Notes under the pieces: model-generated
The model's input: only the letters and a program-made list of their open reading frames with translations
Databases searched by the model: none
Told to the model about the DNA's origin: nothing
Translations under genes and position numbers: made by a program
Part shown: positions 45,250 to 55,056 of the stretch, one piece after another
Layout of the letters: each line of letters starts with the position of its first letter
Numbering within the stretch: the stretch's first letter is position 1
Assembly (NCBI GenBank): GCA_002786225.1
Contig: PEQN01000007.1
Span: 1 to 64,000 of the forward strand
Length of the DNA stretch: 64,000 nucleotides
DNA from: Leptospira sp.
GTDB lineage: Bacteria; Spirochaetota; Leptospiria; Leptospirales; Leptospiraceae
Direction: 5' to 3'

Positions 45250-45843
45250 ATGTCACAAATAAACTACCCAATAGCTCTTGAACTTACTAGTCCTTTTGAA
45301 TTTACAGAAGTATTCGATCTACCAACGATGCATATCATTATCTCGAAAAAAGAAGACGGATCTATAAGTGGTCATTGTTTGGATTATGATACTTGGGCTT
45401 TTTCAGAAAGTGAAGATGCTACGGGAATCGTAAAGGTCATTACTCGGCTTCTCGAAATGGCTTTCATTCTATTCATTGATTTATACCAAGAAAAGCGATT
45501 GGATGATATTTTTGAGAACGAAGTAACAGACGAGGCAGTCTGGAACGAATTTAGAAATCTCATCAAGAAGAATAGAATCGCCAGCGTAAAAAAAACAATG
45601 ACAGAATTGCATTCGGATCAAATGGAAAACTTTGCGAATGCTTCTAATTTAAAAGAAGATGAAGAAAAGAGTATATATGACCTTTCAGAGTTTTCAGATT
45701 CTGAGAGAGAACAAATTCAATTTTGGCTTAAAGAACTAAAAACTTCCGATGTTAATAGAAGAAAAGAAATCCTTCACGAAATGTTGCAATCTATTGCACA
45801 AAAAGCTCCAATATTAAAACTCGTTTCTGAACTAGCAGCCTAA
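45250..45843 (+). CDS. HicB-like N-terminal domain protein, possible antitoxin-type regulator
   Basis: 197 residues, soluble. Residues about 20-75 have a HicB-like partial RNase-H fold pattern (SGHCLDYDTWAFSESEDATG). The rest is helical and acidic without a recognised DNA-binding motif (KLVSELAA at the end). Followed 15 nt later by an unknown 113-residue gene. Divergent from the type III methyltransferase with about 157 bp between starts. The pair could be a toxin-antitoxin-like unit, but no toxin family is recognisable. Confidence 0.55.
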   Translation: MSQINYPIALELTSPFEFTEVFDLPTMHIIISKKEDGSISGHCLDYDTWAFSESEDATGIVKVITRLLEMAFILFIDLYQEKRLDDIFENEVTDEAVWNEFRNLIKKNRIASVKKTMTELHSDQMENFANASNLKEDEEKSIYDLSEFSDSEREQIQFWLKELKTSDVNRRKEILHEMLQSIAQKAPILKLVSELAA

Positions 45844-45858
45844 AGTTGGTTTAGACTT

Positions 45859-46200
45859 TTGGATTCTATACAACCCAAAGGATACAATTTCAATAAAATA
45901 AAGGATCTATTGAAGAGCATAACAAATGTTCAATGTTTTGATCAGAGCAAAGTATCGGTCAAGTCAACATTAAATACACCTGACATTTATATCTGGTTCG
46001 AGCATTCAGAATTAAATTTCAAAACACCTATTATAATGGTTTGCTTTACAAAATTAAATTTCAATGTTTCATGTGGTTTGATTTATCCAGAAGTAATAGG
46101 ATCGATTGAAAAATTTCTGAACAAAATTGGAAAACAAGATTTAATTTCTAAATTGTCGGATTGTTTAATAAATATAAATGATCTTACAACTATAGAATGA
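45859..46200 (+). CDS. Hypothetical protein downstream of the HicB-like gene
   Basis: 113 residues from a TTG at 45859. It begins MDSIQPKGYNFNKIKDLLKS and carries IYIWFEHSELNFKTPIIMVC in the middle, a mixed alpha/beta pattern. No signal peptide and no known motif. Its spacing suggests co-transcription with the preceding gene. Too little is known for a functional claim. Confidence 0.5.
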   Translation: MDSIQPKGYNFNKIKDLLKSITNVQCFDQSKVSVKSTLNTPDIYIWFEHSELNFKTPIIMVCFTKLNFNVSCGLIYPEVIGSIEKFLNKIGKQDLISKLSDCLININDLTTIE

Positions 46201-46272
46201 ATTTAAATTTAATTCTTTTTAATCTTATCATTCAATGATTGTGATTTTAAATTTAAATTATTTTCAAATGTT

Positions 46273-46662
46273 TTAAATACAAACTAGCTCTCCAATTGGT
46301 AAATCTTCATGCCTTTCCACATCACCCCATTCAGGATTATCATCGAAGATCAATTGAAATTTGTTTAATTGCAAATTGTCATCTACAGCAAAATCAATTT
46401 CAAATTCTTCAGAACAAAAACAGCCAAGACTTACGAGACTACCATTTTCCGTGATTGGGTAACTTTTGATTCCCTGTTCATTTTGAAGCTTATCTCGACC
46501 TAAGAAATTTGCAATCATATCAATCTGGTGAAAGGTTACCGAACTTGCTTGGAGAATGTTCGGGTAAACTCTAAATTTTGAATGGAACCTATTCGCTTTT
46601 TCGAAAACAATGCTATCCCAGTTTCGTAGATTTCGAAGAGTAAATTTCATCTGGTGTTTCAT
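46273..46662 (-). CDS. Hypothetical cytoplasmic protein
   Basis: 129 residues beginning MKHQMKFTLRNLRNWDSIVF; an internal ATG at 46650 (MKFTLRN) is an alternative start. It includes GSLVSLGCFCSEEFEIDFAV and an acidic C-terminus (DDNPEWGDVERHEDLPIGE). No domain recognised. Monocistronic, at the right edge of the island next to the transhydrogenase genes. Confidence 0.55.
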   Translation of the reverse strand: MKHQMKFTLRNLRNWDSIVFEKANRFHSKFRVYPNILQASSVTFHQIDMIANFLGRDKLQNEQGIKSYPITENGSLVSLGCFCSEEFEIDFAVDDNLQLNKFQLIFDDNPEWGDVERHEDLPIGELVCI

Positions 46663-46875
46663 AATTGCTTACCTTAAGTTTAGAATACAATATGACTTGG
46701 ACAAATTAGGATAATAGTTGAACCTTTTGTTCTTATATTTTGATTTTTTAAGAGTAAAGTAAGTCTCATTTCGGCTAGAAATATGTCAAATCCACTCAAA
46801 AAATGGACAACTAAATGTGGGATTTGCTAAATTGTTTTACAAAAAGCCTTAATTTAAGGATAAGGTGAACTAAGC

Positions 46876-47157
46876 ATGGAAACTTTAGTAACAGCACTCA
46901 CTATCTTTGTTCTCGCCATATTTATTGGATTCGAGGTCATCACCAAAATTCCTCCCATCCTTCACACTCCTTTAATGTCAGGGTCGAATGCCATTTCAGG
47001 AATCACCGTAATTGGTGCTATCCTTTCTGCGGGTTACCAAGTTACTTTACTCACAACAATTTTAGGTTTCATTGCAGTACTTTTTGCAACCATCAATGTT
47101 GTTGGTGGCTTCCTCGTTACCCAAAGAATGCTGGGAATGTTTAAAAAGAAGGACTAA
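46876..47157 (+). CDS. pntAb: NAD(P) transhydrogenase, membrane subunit alpha-2
   Basis: 93 residues with three TM helices, matching the C-terminal membrane part of PntA: IFIGFEVITKIPPILHTPLM followed by SGSNAISGITVIGAI. In family members it forms part of the proton channel. The stop is directly followed by pntB. The usual pntAa (NAD-binding subunit) is not adjacent: upstream is a minus-strand hypothetical gene. Confidence 0.93.
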   Translation: METLVTALTIFVLAIFIGFEVITKIPPILHTPLMSGSNAISGITVIGAILSAGYQVTLLTTILGFIAVLFATINVVGGFLVTQRMLGMFKKKD

Positions 47158-48543
47158 ATGGAAAATTTTGTAAAAATATCTTATTTAATTGCATCTGTTT
47201 TATTTATTGTCGGATTAAAGAATCTCTCCCACCCCAAAACAGCAGTTAGAGGAAATACCCTCGGTGCTTTAGGTATGTTAATTGCTATTGCAGTAACCCT
47301 CTTAGATAAAGAAATAATTGGTTTTGAATACATTATTGCTGGAGTGATTTTAGGATCTTTAATAGGCATCATTCTCGCTAAACAAATTCAAATGACCGCT
47401 ATGCCCCAGTTAGTTGCCTTGCTCAATGGTTTTGGAGGAATTGCTTCCGTTCTAGTTGCTGGAGCTGCTCTTCTGGAAGCTTTGAAATTAGGAAGCAACA
47501 TAGATCCTACTTTTTCTGTTTCAACTAGTCTTTCAGCTGCAATTGGTGCTGTAACTTTTTCTGGTTCCATGATCGCCTTTGGAAAGCTACAAGGTGTCGT
47601 TACTGAAAAAGCAGTTCGTTATCCGGGAGATCAAATTGTTAAAGCATTTACACTCTTAGCAGTATTATCAATTGGTGGTTATTTTGTATATGAACCAACT
47701 AATACAGATTTGTATTGGATCATTTCGGGTATAGGAATTTTTCTTGGGCTTATTCTTGTTCTACCTATTGGTGGAGCTGACATGCCTGTTGTGATTTCAT
47801 TATTAAACTCCTATTCTGGAATTGCAGCATCTATGAATGGATTTGTTCTAGATAATAATGTTCTTATTATTTCGGGTTCATTAGTTGGAGCATCAGGAAT
47901 TATCCTAACGCAAATTATGTGCAAGGCTATGAATCGATCTTTAACCAATGTATTGTTTGGTGGATTTGGACAAGTTGCAGAAGAAGTTGCTGATTCTGGA
48001 GATTTTTACTCTGGAAAAATAAAATCTACTACTTCTGAAGAAGTTGCCATGATCCTAGATATTGCACGTAAGGTTGTGATTGTTCCTGGATATGGAATGG
48101 CTGTATCCCAAGCGCAACATACAGTTCGAGATCTTTATAATCTTCTAACTTCTCGTGGGATAGAAGTCGAATTTGCAATTCATCCGGTTGCTGGTCGTAT
48201 GCCAGGTCATATGAATGTTTTGCTTGCAGAGGCTGATATTCCTTATGATAAACTTAAGGAAATGGATGAGATCAATCCTACTTTTGAAAATGTAGACGTT
48301 GTGATTGTAAATGGGGCAAATGATGTTACAAATCCACTTGCTAAAACGGATCCAAAAAGTCCAATTGCAGGCATGCCAATCTTAGAAGTAGGGAAAGCTG
48401 GAACTATTGTTGTGATCAAAAGATCATTAAGCCCTGGATTTGCAGGTGTTCCTAACCCCTTGTTTACCCAAGAAAATACCTTGATGCTATTTGGCGATGG
48501 CAAGAAAGCCACTCAAGAAATCATCAATGCCTTGAAAGAATAA
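47158..48543 (+). CDS. pntB: NAD(P) transhydrogenase, beta subunit
   Basis: 461 residues. Multiple TM helices, then the NADP-binding domain with VVIVPGYGMAVSQAQHTVRD, AIHPVAGRMPGHMNVLLAEA, DVVIVNGANDVTNPLAKTDP and FGDGKKATQEI near the end. It uses the proton gradient to transfer hydride between NADH and NADP. Starts on the base after the pntAb stop. Complete and normal in length. Confidence 0.95.
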   Translation: MENFVKISYLIASVLFIVGLKNLSHPKTAVRGNTLGALGMLIAIAVTLLDKEIIGFEYIIAGVILGSLIGIILAKQIQMTAMPQLVALLNGFGGIASVLVAGAALLEALKLGSNIDPTFSVSTSLSAAIGAVTFSGSMIAFGKLQGVVTEKAVRYPGDQIVKAFTLLAVLSIGGYFVYEPTNTDLYWIISGIGIFLGLILVLPIGGADMPVVISLLNSYSGIAASMNGFVLDNNVLIISGSLVGASGIILTQIMCKAMNRSLTNVLFGGFGQVAEEVADSGDFYSGKIKSTTSEEVAMILDIARKVVIVPGYGMAVSQAQHTVRDLYNLLTSRGIEVEFAIHPVAGRMPGHMNVLLAEADIPYDKLKEMDEINPTFENVDVVIVNGANDVTNPLAKTDPKSPIAGMPILEVGKAGTIVVIKRSLSPGFAGVPNPLFTQENTLMLFGDGKKATQEIINALKE

Positions 48544-48548
48544 GAAAA

Positions 48549-49577
48549 TTATTTACTCAATGGAAAATAATAATACAACTTTTCCATTGCAAAGTTGTAT
48601 CTTAAACTAGATTCGTACAGGGATCTAACTTCGTCGGCTCTAGCAGAATTTTGGTTTATATATTCCAAGGAATAACGATCCGCTAGAGCAATTTTATTTT
48701 GTTTAATCAATAAATTTATGTATTTCTTTTTATCTTCATCGGTCGCTAATCCTGATTCCACTATATCTTTCCATAAAGAATCCGATTGATTCTCCTGCAT
48801 TAGATAGTCATAAGATTGAGCTAAAATTCTCTTAGTAGATACTGGAAGATTTCTTTCTTTTTCCAAGAGTTGAATTACTCTTTGGTATTCTTTGCTTGAT
48901 TCAAAAATTAATTCTGCTAGTAAAAATTTTATTTCCGTATTCTTTAAATCATCTTTGAATAATTTTTCAGCGTTCTTATAAGCAGATTCAGTCTTATTCA
49001 GCTTTCTTTCAATTTGGATCAACAAGATTTTGGCTTCTGTAAAATTTGCTTTTTGCTCAATCGCTTTACCGGCAGCTAAACGAGCTAGTTCAAATTCACC
49101 TAACATATAATAGGAAATAGCTAAATTATTGTAATAGTGCGGATTGTATGGTGAAAGCTCTACTGCAATCTTAAAAGCTTCCATACTACGATTCCAATCT
49201 GACCAAATTCCATAAACCATTCCAATTAAATAATAGGCGGCTTCATGTTTAGAATTTATCGATAAGGATCTTTTTAAATCTGATTCTGCTAAATTGAGTT
49301 GTTTCTTAGTAAAATAAATTGCGGCTCTTAAATAAAAAAATTCATCTGTTGTGCTCTGCAATGATTCATAATCTTGTAATTTTTTTTCTGCTTGTGGTAA
49401 TCTTTTCCATCGTAAAAAATTTATCACATCCCGCCCTATCTTTTGTAATTCAAGTTTCATGCTGGGATCAAGATCATCTTGTTTTGAATAGGCTGATTGA
49501 AGTTCTGCGTCTTGAGAATACAAAGAACTAAATGAGAAAAATAAAATTAAACTGTATATGATTGTGATTCTAACCAT
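48549..49577 (-). CDS. Exported tetratricopeptide-repeat protein
   Basis: 342 residues with a signal peptide (IYSLILFFSFSSLYSQDAE). TPRs are recognisable from about residue 70 onward, for example SDLKRSLSINSKHEAAYYLI, AFKIAVELSPYNPHYYNNLA and LGEFELARLAAGKAIEQKAN. The protein is probably periplasmic and assembles with other proteins. It overlaps the upstream sugar-nucleotide gene by 31 nt and ends the operon. Confidence 0.83.
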   Translation of the reverse strand: MVRITIIYSLILFFSFSSLYSQDAELQSAYSKQDDLDPSMKLELQKIGRDVINFLRWKRLPQAEKKLQDYESLQSTTDEFFYLRAAIYFTKKQLNLAESDLKRSLSINSKHEAAYYLIGMVYGIWSDWNRSMEAFKIAVELSPYNPHYYNNLAISYYMLGEFELARLAAGKAIEQKANFTEAKILLIQIERKLNKTESAYKNAEKLFKDDLKNTEIKFLLAELIFESSKEYQRVIQLLEKERNLPVSTKRILAQSYDYLMQENQSDSLWKDIVESGLATDEDKKKYINLLIKQNKIALADRYSLEYINQNSARADEVRSLYESSLRYNFAMEKLYYYFPLSK

Positions 49578-51184
49578 TGAATGATCCTTTCATGTGCTGT
49601 GTTATAAATAATTGGATAGGAATTACTAAATTCGCGAATCTCCATTTCTTGGTTACAATCACCTAGAAATGGCACCGACCATATGTCCTCAATATGACGA
49701 CTTAGCATAGTATGATAATCTCCTATCGAATAGGAAGCAAGTTTCTTTCTTAAATACATCGCTTCCATTAGACCCTGTCCGAAATAAGATAAAAAATAAT
49801 CAGATTGCGATAGATACTTCCACCAATTTCTCTTTGTAAGCCTTGCCTCATAGTTTATTTTCATTGTGATTGGTTCAGATCCACCAATTCTGATTATTGT
49901 ATTATTAGAATATTTGGAAAGTAAGAAATTATCTAACCTTTTACTATTCTCTGAATTTAGATTTCCCGCATAACATAGAATAATATTATTTGAATTTATT
50001 GTATTCGAAGGAATAGTATTTTGAATATTTGATAAGGATTGATTGGCAAAATTGGAAAGTAGAACTTCTGGCTTAGAACTCCAACCAAAAGAATCTGGGT
50101 GAGGCAGGAGATCTATAAATCCTAATTTAAAACATTCTTCTAAGGAAATAAGATTTTTCCGATTTTGTGAAAGCTCATCTATTCTAAGAATAGGCTGTTT
50201 AAATTTTGCATCATAATAGTCTTCTCTAGAATCAATAATGAAATAATCAAAACCTTGCGAAATCTTGGTAGAATTGAATTGCATACTAACTTCATAACCA
50301 AGAAGAACCAATCTAACGGATAAAATTGTCATTCTCTCCCAATGACCTGAACCATATTCCTTTGGATTACCAATTATAATGCATATAGATTTTTTTGATT
50401 CTATTTGAGGTTTAGGTAAATTAAATCTAACTTGCTCTACGATTTGGTTTTTCTTGAAAAGATCAGGGTTCTTTAAACTCAAATTATAAATTTCAAAAGC
50501 TCCAAATAATTCATTCTGTGTATTAGATTGTACTTCATCATAAATGTCAAGTAGTGTTTGGTAGTCTAATTCTTCATCAAAAGTAAGTCGCAAGGAAACT
50601 ATACTTTCGGGGAAAGGAGATGGCAGTTTCAAAATAGTATAATCTTTAGGATTTTCTTTTATATGAAGACTTACATGCTCCAAGTGTCTTTGTTCATCAA
50701 TATCCGAAGATTTATCTAAAGCCCTTCTTGAAAAGGATTCAATACCCATACCTAGTGGTAGAGGTGAATAGTATATTAAATCTAATTTAGTATTCTGATT
50801 AAAAGCAACATGCCATGCTTCAATGATTGTTTCTATTGCTTTCGTATCAACAAAAGGATTATCACCTGTTAAACGTAGTATTACATCAGCTTGGTAAAAT
50901 TTAGAGGCATCTCTGAACCTTTTGCGAACATCATCCAAACTACCACAATAATAATTAAATGACTTTTCTTTAAGATATTCAAGTAGTGATTGATCCTCTT
51001 CAGGAATAAGAAATACAATCTGTTCTTCTGTCAGTATTGCTTTCAATCGAGTATGAATGTGTTCGAGTAAAGTCATACCCTTGACTGGAATAGAATTCAA
51101 TACTTTATTAGGATACCGAGTTGATCCTAATCTTGCTTGGATAAATGCAAAAATTTTAGGAATTGAAGGTGTACCATTCATCAC
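49547..51184 (-). CDS. SpsF-like cytidylyltransferase fused to SpsG-like glycosyl domain
   Basis: 545 residues. Residues about 10-240 are an SpsF/NeuA-type nucleotidyltransferase: FAFIQARLGSTRYPNKVLNS, DVILRLTGDNPFVDTKAIET. Residues about 270-545 resemble the SpsG/PseG-like fold (ICIIIGNPKEYGSGHWERMT, then SQSDYFLSYFGQGLMEAMYL). Together they suggest activation or trimming of a CMP-linked acidic sugar. The start (ATG-ATG, 51184) overlaps the radical SAM gene by 29 nt, and the downstream gene overlaps by 31 nt. Confidence 0.78.
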   Translation of the reverse strand: MMNGTPSIPKIFAFIQARLGSTRYPNKVLNSIPVKGMTLLEHIHTRLKAILTEEQIVFLIPEEDQSLLEYLKEKSFNYYCGSLDDVRKRFRDASKFYQADVILRLTGDNPFVDTKAIETIIEAWHVAFNQNTKLDLIYYSPLPLGMGIESFSRRALDKSSDIDEQRHLEHVSLHIKENPKDYTILKLPSPFPESIVSLRLTFDEELDYQTLLDIYDEVQSNTQNELFGAFEIYNLSLKNPDLFKKNQIVEQVRFNLPKPQIESKKSICIIIGNPKEYGSGHWERMTILSVRLVLLGYEVSMQFNSTKISQGFDYFIIDSREDYYDAKFKQPILRIDELSQNRKNLISLEECFKLGFIDLLPHPDSFGWSSKPEVLLSNFANQSLSNIQNTIPSNTINSNNIILCYAGNLNSENSKRLDNFLLSKYSNNTIIRIGGSEPITMKINYEARLTKRNWWKYLSQSDYFLSYFGQGLMEAMYLRKKLASYSIGDYHTMLSRHIEDIWSVPFLGDCNQEMEIREFSNSYPIIYNTAHERIIQWLESQSYTV

Positions 51185-52688
51185 ATTGTAAACAAGGAAG
51201 ACCTGTCTTATGATGGTTTCCTAAAATAGATTCTTGAAAGATAGACTGCGATTTATTCCAAATATCTTCAAAAGTTTGAGTCTTTATATTTCCTAAAGAT
51301 CTTATCTTTGGGTCATTGACAACTTGTTTGCAAACTGCCACATCACCATTCGCATGTATATATAAATCTCGAGCAAGATGCCAACAAAATTCTCTTTTTA
51401 AGGGAGTTAAATCACTCACTCTTTTCTCTTCCAAGCTTCCTGCATAACTATTGTATTTCTGAAAGATAATATTAATGTTTTTCTTTTCAAAAAATGTATA
51501 ATAGCTATCTACCTCATCTTCCACTTCAAGAATTTTCAATATCTGAACATGTACATTTTCTATAGGTAAGATCTTAGTCAACGAATCAACATTAGTTAAA
51601 ACTTCTTTAAGAAGTTTCTGCCCATAGATAGCTTTGTACCTTTCTTCTTTTAAAGTTGTTAGATTTATGATAATAGTTAATTTTTTCTTTTCTAATTCAT
51701 TAAGTGATTTAATACAATTTGAAAGTCTATCCCAGTGCAATGAAAGAGAAGTTTCAATAATTAATTCTGATAGATTCTGCAACGATACAATTTCTTTCAC
51801 TATTTGTTCAAAATCAGTGTGAAGAAGAGGTTCTCCCATTCCACCAATACAAATTGTATAATTGGAATCCAAGGAGGATAGTTTATTCTTAAGATCTAAA
51901 ACTTCATTTATTGTAAATTGGGAACCATCTAAAGCGTTATCTGAATACTGTCTCGGACAAAATGTACATTTTAATTCGCATCCACGGATCAGCTCTAATT
52001 CAATCCAAGAAGGAGAACTGCGATAAAGATTTGAATTTTCTTTTATGAAATTTATAAGATTTGAATATGGAAAATCTGGAGATTTATCCAAAATATGTTT
52101 AATAAGATGGTGTGAACGTGCATTATTTGGAGTTAGATTCAATCTATATTGTCTCAAATCTGGATGCTCGAAGAATATCTCTACATCATAATTATTGATA
52201 TTCTTTAGGAAAAATTCATGAACAGTTTGGCTAAGGCTCTTTGGTAAGGTCTCAATAAATTCTCTAGTTAGAATTCTTGGTATAATTCCATCAGGCAAAT
52301 TTTCGCTATAAGAATATTGACTTAAAAATTTCGTATGTCTTTGCCATATTTTTTTAGTTAAATGAAGATCCAATAATGGTGCAAGCCCATGAAAATATAA
52401 AATACAAACCTCATCCCAATCCTCATTCCCACTTTGCGAATTAGGTAAAATTTCTTTTATTTTAAATAGGAAATCAACTTCGGAATCAGCTTGTATTTCT
52501 TGGAAACCCAAACTATTGCTGTTGGATATAAATTCTATTTTGGGAAATAATTTCGAAAGTTTACTTTGAAAAGTTTCTATATAAAGATTTTTATACTTTA
52601 AAAAGAATGTGTTATTTCTATAGAATAAATCTGTTTCTTTATTTAAATACAAACATACATAAGATGGATTGTATGTGAGTCTTGACAT
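51156..52688 (-). CDS. Radical SAM protein with SPASM domain, spiro-SPASM type
   Basis: 510 residues. The N-terminal 215 residues are unlike typical radical SAM proteins. The 4Fe-4S motif CELKCTFCPRQYS (near residue 241) and GGMGEPLLHTDF (SAM loop) define the radical SAM core. The C-terminal SPASM region has Cys in DVAVCKQVVND and LPCLQCDEW. This fits the spirochaete-restricted spiro-SPASM family, which I know by name only. Substrate unknown. Its start overlaps the SurA-like stop by one base (TAATG), so the genes are coupled. Confidence 0.85.
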   Translation of the reverse strand: MSRLTYNPSYVCLYLNKETDLFYRNNTFFLKYKNLYIETFQSKLSKLFPKIEFISNSNSLGFQEIQADSEVDFLFKIKEILPNSQSGNEDWDEVCILYFHGLAPLLDLHLTKKIWQRHTKFLSQYSYSENLPDGIIPRILTREFIETLPKSLSQTVHEFFLKNINNYDVEIFFEHPDLRQYRLNLTPNNARSHHLIKHILDKSPDFPYSNLINFIKENSNLYRSSPSWIELELIRGCELKCTFCPRQYSDNALDGSQFTINEVLDLKNKLSSLDSNYTICIGGMGEPLLHTDFEQIVKEIVSLQNLSELIIETSLSLHWDRLSNCIKSLNELEKKKLTIIINLTTLKEERYKAIYGQKLLKEVLTNVDSLTKILPIENVHVQILKILEVEDEVDSYYTFFEKKNINIIFQKYNSYAGSLEEKRVSDLTPLKREFCWHLARDLYIHANGDVAVCKQVVNDPKIRSLGNIKTQTFEDIWNKSQSIFQESILGNHHKTGLPCLQCDEWYTFNS

Positions 52689-53719
52689 TAATCTAGATTA
52701 TAAGACTCTTCTTGGATTTTGAGATTATGTTCTTTATTATAAATTGCATCATAAGTCGTAATGGAAATTTGAGATCTCATTGATTCCAACCAATCTTCAA
52801 AAGCCTTCTGTTCTTTATCACGATAGAGAACATTTTGTATCCCTCTTCGAACACTATCGATAGGTGTTGGTCTTAGTCCTTCTACATAGAGTATGCAATA
52901 TCGTTTTCTTTCATCACGATAAATTTCTGAGATTTTATTTTCTTTAGTCTTGGAGGTAATTGAAGCTAGGATTGAACTTTGTTTAAACAGTTCAAATGCG
53001 GGAATCCAATTCACTAATCCTCCTGAAGCCTTGTAACGTGAGTCATTCCTTGGTCCACTAGCAATTAGTCGAAAAAGACTGGGATCTTTAACAACCTTCG
53101 CACGAATTTCGGTCATCTCTTTGTAAACCCGAGACTCTTCATCGATAGAGCCATCTTTGGGAGCTAATGCAATTTCTCGAAATTTTACTTCAAAACCAAC
53201 TTTCGCTTTGTTTTTAGCATACCAGGACCTGATTTCTTGTTCAGAAGGCAAAGGCGTTGATACTCGAATCTGAAGCAATTGACCTTTTTTTATTTGATAA
53301 GGCAAATCTTGGATCCATTGCTCGTACGTCATAGATGTCTGAGATGGAATCGCTCTTTTAAATTGTTCCAAGTCAGTGATTCCCATAGACTCCATTCGCT
53401 TCTCAACTTCAGCTTCAATTCGCTTTTCATTGATCTGAACAGATTCTTCTTCAGCAACTATATCAACGATAGCTCTATCTATCAAAAAATCTATCACCTG
53501 ACTTCGTAAAGATTGCTTTTTCCTATTTGGGGGTGCAAATTTCGAAATTATTTTATACTGCTCAGCACCTACCTCATAATCAATTTGGCTTATAGAAAAA
53601 TTACCAACAATAGCAAGAATCTGATTCAAAGATTCTCGCTTAGCTGCCGTTAACACAGTTGATGAAATCATACTTAGAAAAATCAAAAATGCTATTATTT
53701 GAATTCTTCTCAGTTTCAT
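52688..53719 (-). CDS. SurA-like periplasmic chaperone / PPIase-related protein
   Basis: 343 residues with a signal peptide (IIAFLIFLSMISSTVLTAAK). It has the SurA N-terminal helical part (ILAIVGNFSISQIDYEV, VIDFLIDRAIVDIVA), a parvulin-like middle (FRLIASGPRNDSRYKASGGL followed by VNWIPAFEL) and a C-terminal helix. Some parvulin active residues seem divergent, so it may be only a chaperone. Between lysC (10-nt gap) and the radical SAM gene. Confidence 0.83.
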   Translation of the reverse strand: MKLRRIQIIAFLIFLSMISSTVLTAAKRESLNQILAIVGNFSISQIDYEVGAEQYKIISKFAPPNRKKQSLRSQVIDFLIDRAIVDIVAEEESVQINEKRIEAEVEKRMESMGITDLEQFKRAIPSQTSMTYEQWIQDLPYQIKKGQLLQIRVSTPLPSEQEIRSWYAKNKAKVGFEVKFREIALAPKDGSIDEESRVYKEMTEIRAKVVKDPSLFRLIASGPRNDSRYKASGGLVNWIPAFELFKQSSILASITSKTKENKISEIYRDERKRYCILYVEGLRPTPIDSVRRGIQNVLYRDKEQKAFEDWLESMRSQISITTYDAIYNKEHNLKIQEESYNLD

Positions 53720-53729
53720 TTTATTAAAT

Positions 53730-54947
53730 TTAAATTCCTAATCCAAAAGCAGAATGCACAGCTTGAACACCCTGCTTTGATTTTGATTGGGGAATCACGC
53801 AAGATATTTTTATTTCAGAAGTTGAAATCATTAAAATATTAACACCCTCAGTTGCAAGGGCTTGGAACATTTGAGCTGCTACTCCGACGTGGGATTTCAT
53901 TCCAACACCAACCGCAGATAAGATAGCTATATCATCATCAATCTCTAGAGCACCGGAAGAAAGCTTTTTCTTTAAATCTTCAATCACTAATTTTGTTGTA
54001 GGAACATCTTTCTTTGATATAGTAAATGAAATTGTATTCACTCCATCGCGAGGTGATGACTGCACAATTACATCAACGATAATATCTTTGGCAGATAAAG
54101 CAGTAAATAACTCTGCAGCAATACCAGGTTGGTCCTTTACATCTGGAATCGTAACACGTGCTTGGTCATTCTTTACGGTTACTCCACTAACTTTCATTTT
54201 TTCCATAATTTTATCCTCACTTACTACCAAAGTCCCTGGTTCTCTATGAAAGCTACTTCTAACATGAATTGTTACTCCGTAGTTCATGGCTAATTCAACG
54301 GATCTTGAATGCAAAACTCCTGCACCTAAAGATGCTAATTCTAACATCTCCTCGTAGGTGATTTGATCTAACATTTTAGCCTCAGGAACCTTATTGGGGT
54401 CTGTTGTATAAACCCCATTTACATCTGTATAAATTTCACATTCATCCGCACCTAAGGCTGCGGCTATTGCAACTGCTGTAGTGTCCGATCCACCTCTGCC
54501 AAGAGTTGTAATGTTTTCATCCTTATCTATCCCTTGAAAACCTGCAATGATAGCAACTTTTCTTTCAGAAAATGCATGATCAATTCTAGTTCTGTCGATA
54601 GAGTCGATTTTAGCATTTGAGTGATTCCCATCTGTCATCATTTTGATCTGGAAACCCGTAAAGGATTTGGCAGGAACTCCTATTGATTCTAGAGCCATAG
54701 CCAAAAGAGCTACTGAGACTTGCTCTCCAGTGGAAAGTAGCATATCCAATTCTCTCTTAGGAGGATTGTCCGTGATTTGTTCTGCCAAATCAACCAAAAT
54801 GTCTGTAGTATGTCCCATTGCAGAGACAACAACCGCAACATTATCGCCATTATCAAAATAAGTTTTAATTCGATTTGCGACGTTTTTAATTTTCGTAGTG
54901 TCGCCGACGGAAGTTCCGCCGTATTTTTGAACAATTGTCTTTGCCAT
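53730..54947 (-). CDS. lysC: Aspartate kinase
   Basis: 405 residues. N-terminal [20 protein letters not shown], catalytic [37 protein letters not shown] and [20 protein letters not shown]. Two ACT domains at the C-terminus ([20 protein letters not shown] and [20 protein letters not shown]) give feedback control, probably by lysine and threonine. It feeds the lysine, methionine and threonine pathways and peptidoglycan precursors. First gene of the minus-strand run. Confidence 0.95.
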   Translation of the reverse strand: MAKTIVQKYGGTSVGDTTKIKNVANRIKTYFDNGDNVAVVVSAMGHTTDILVDLAEQITDNPPKRELDMLLSTGEQVSVALLAMALESIGVPAKSFTGFQIKMMTDGNHSNAKIDSIDRTRIDHAFSERKVAIIAGFQGIDKDENITTLGRGGSDTTAVAIAAALGADECEIYTDVNGVYTTDPNKVPEAKMLDQITYEEMLELASLGAGVLHSRSVELAMNYGVTIHVRSSFHREPGTLVVSEDKIMEKMKVSGVTVKNDQARVTIPDVKDQPGIAAELFTALSAKDIIVDVIVQSSPRDGVNTISFTISKKDVPTTKLVIEDLKKKLSSGALEIDDDIAILSAVGVGMKSHVGVAAQMFQALATEGVNILMISTSEIKISCVIPQSKSKQGVQAVHSAFGLGI

Positions 54948-55056
54948 TCAGTTAAGATTCTCTACTGCTATGATTTTTTTCTATTTTGCTCTAGCAAGTA
55001 GATTATTTTTTGCAACCTTTTAGAGAATATCTACTCCTATTTCACAGAGGCAAATA

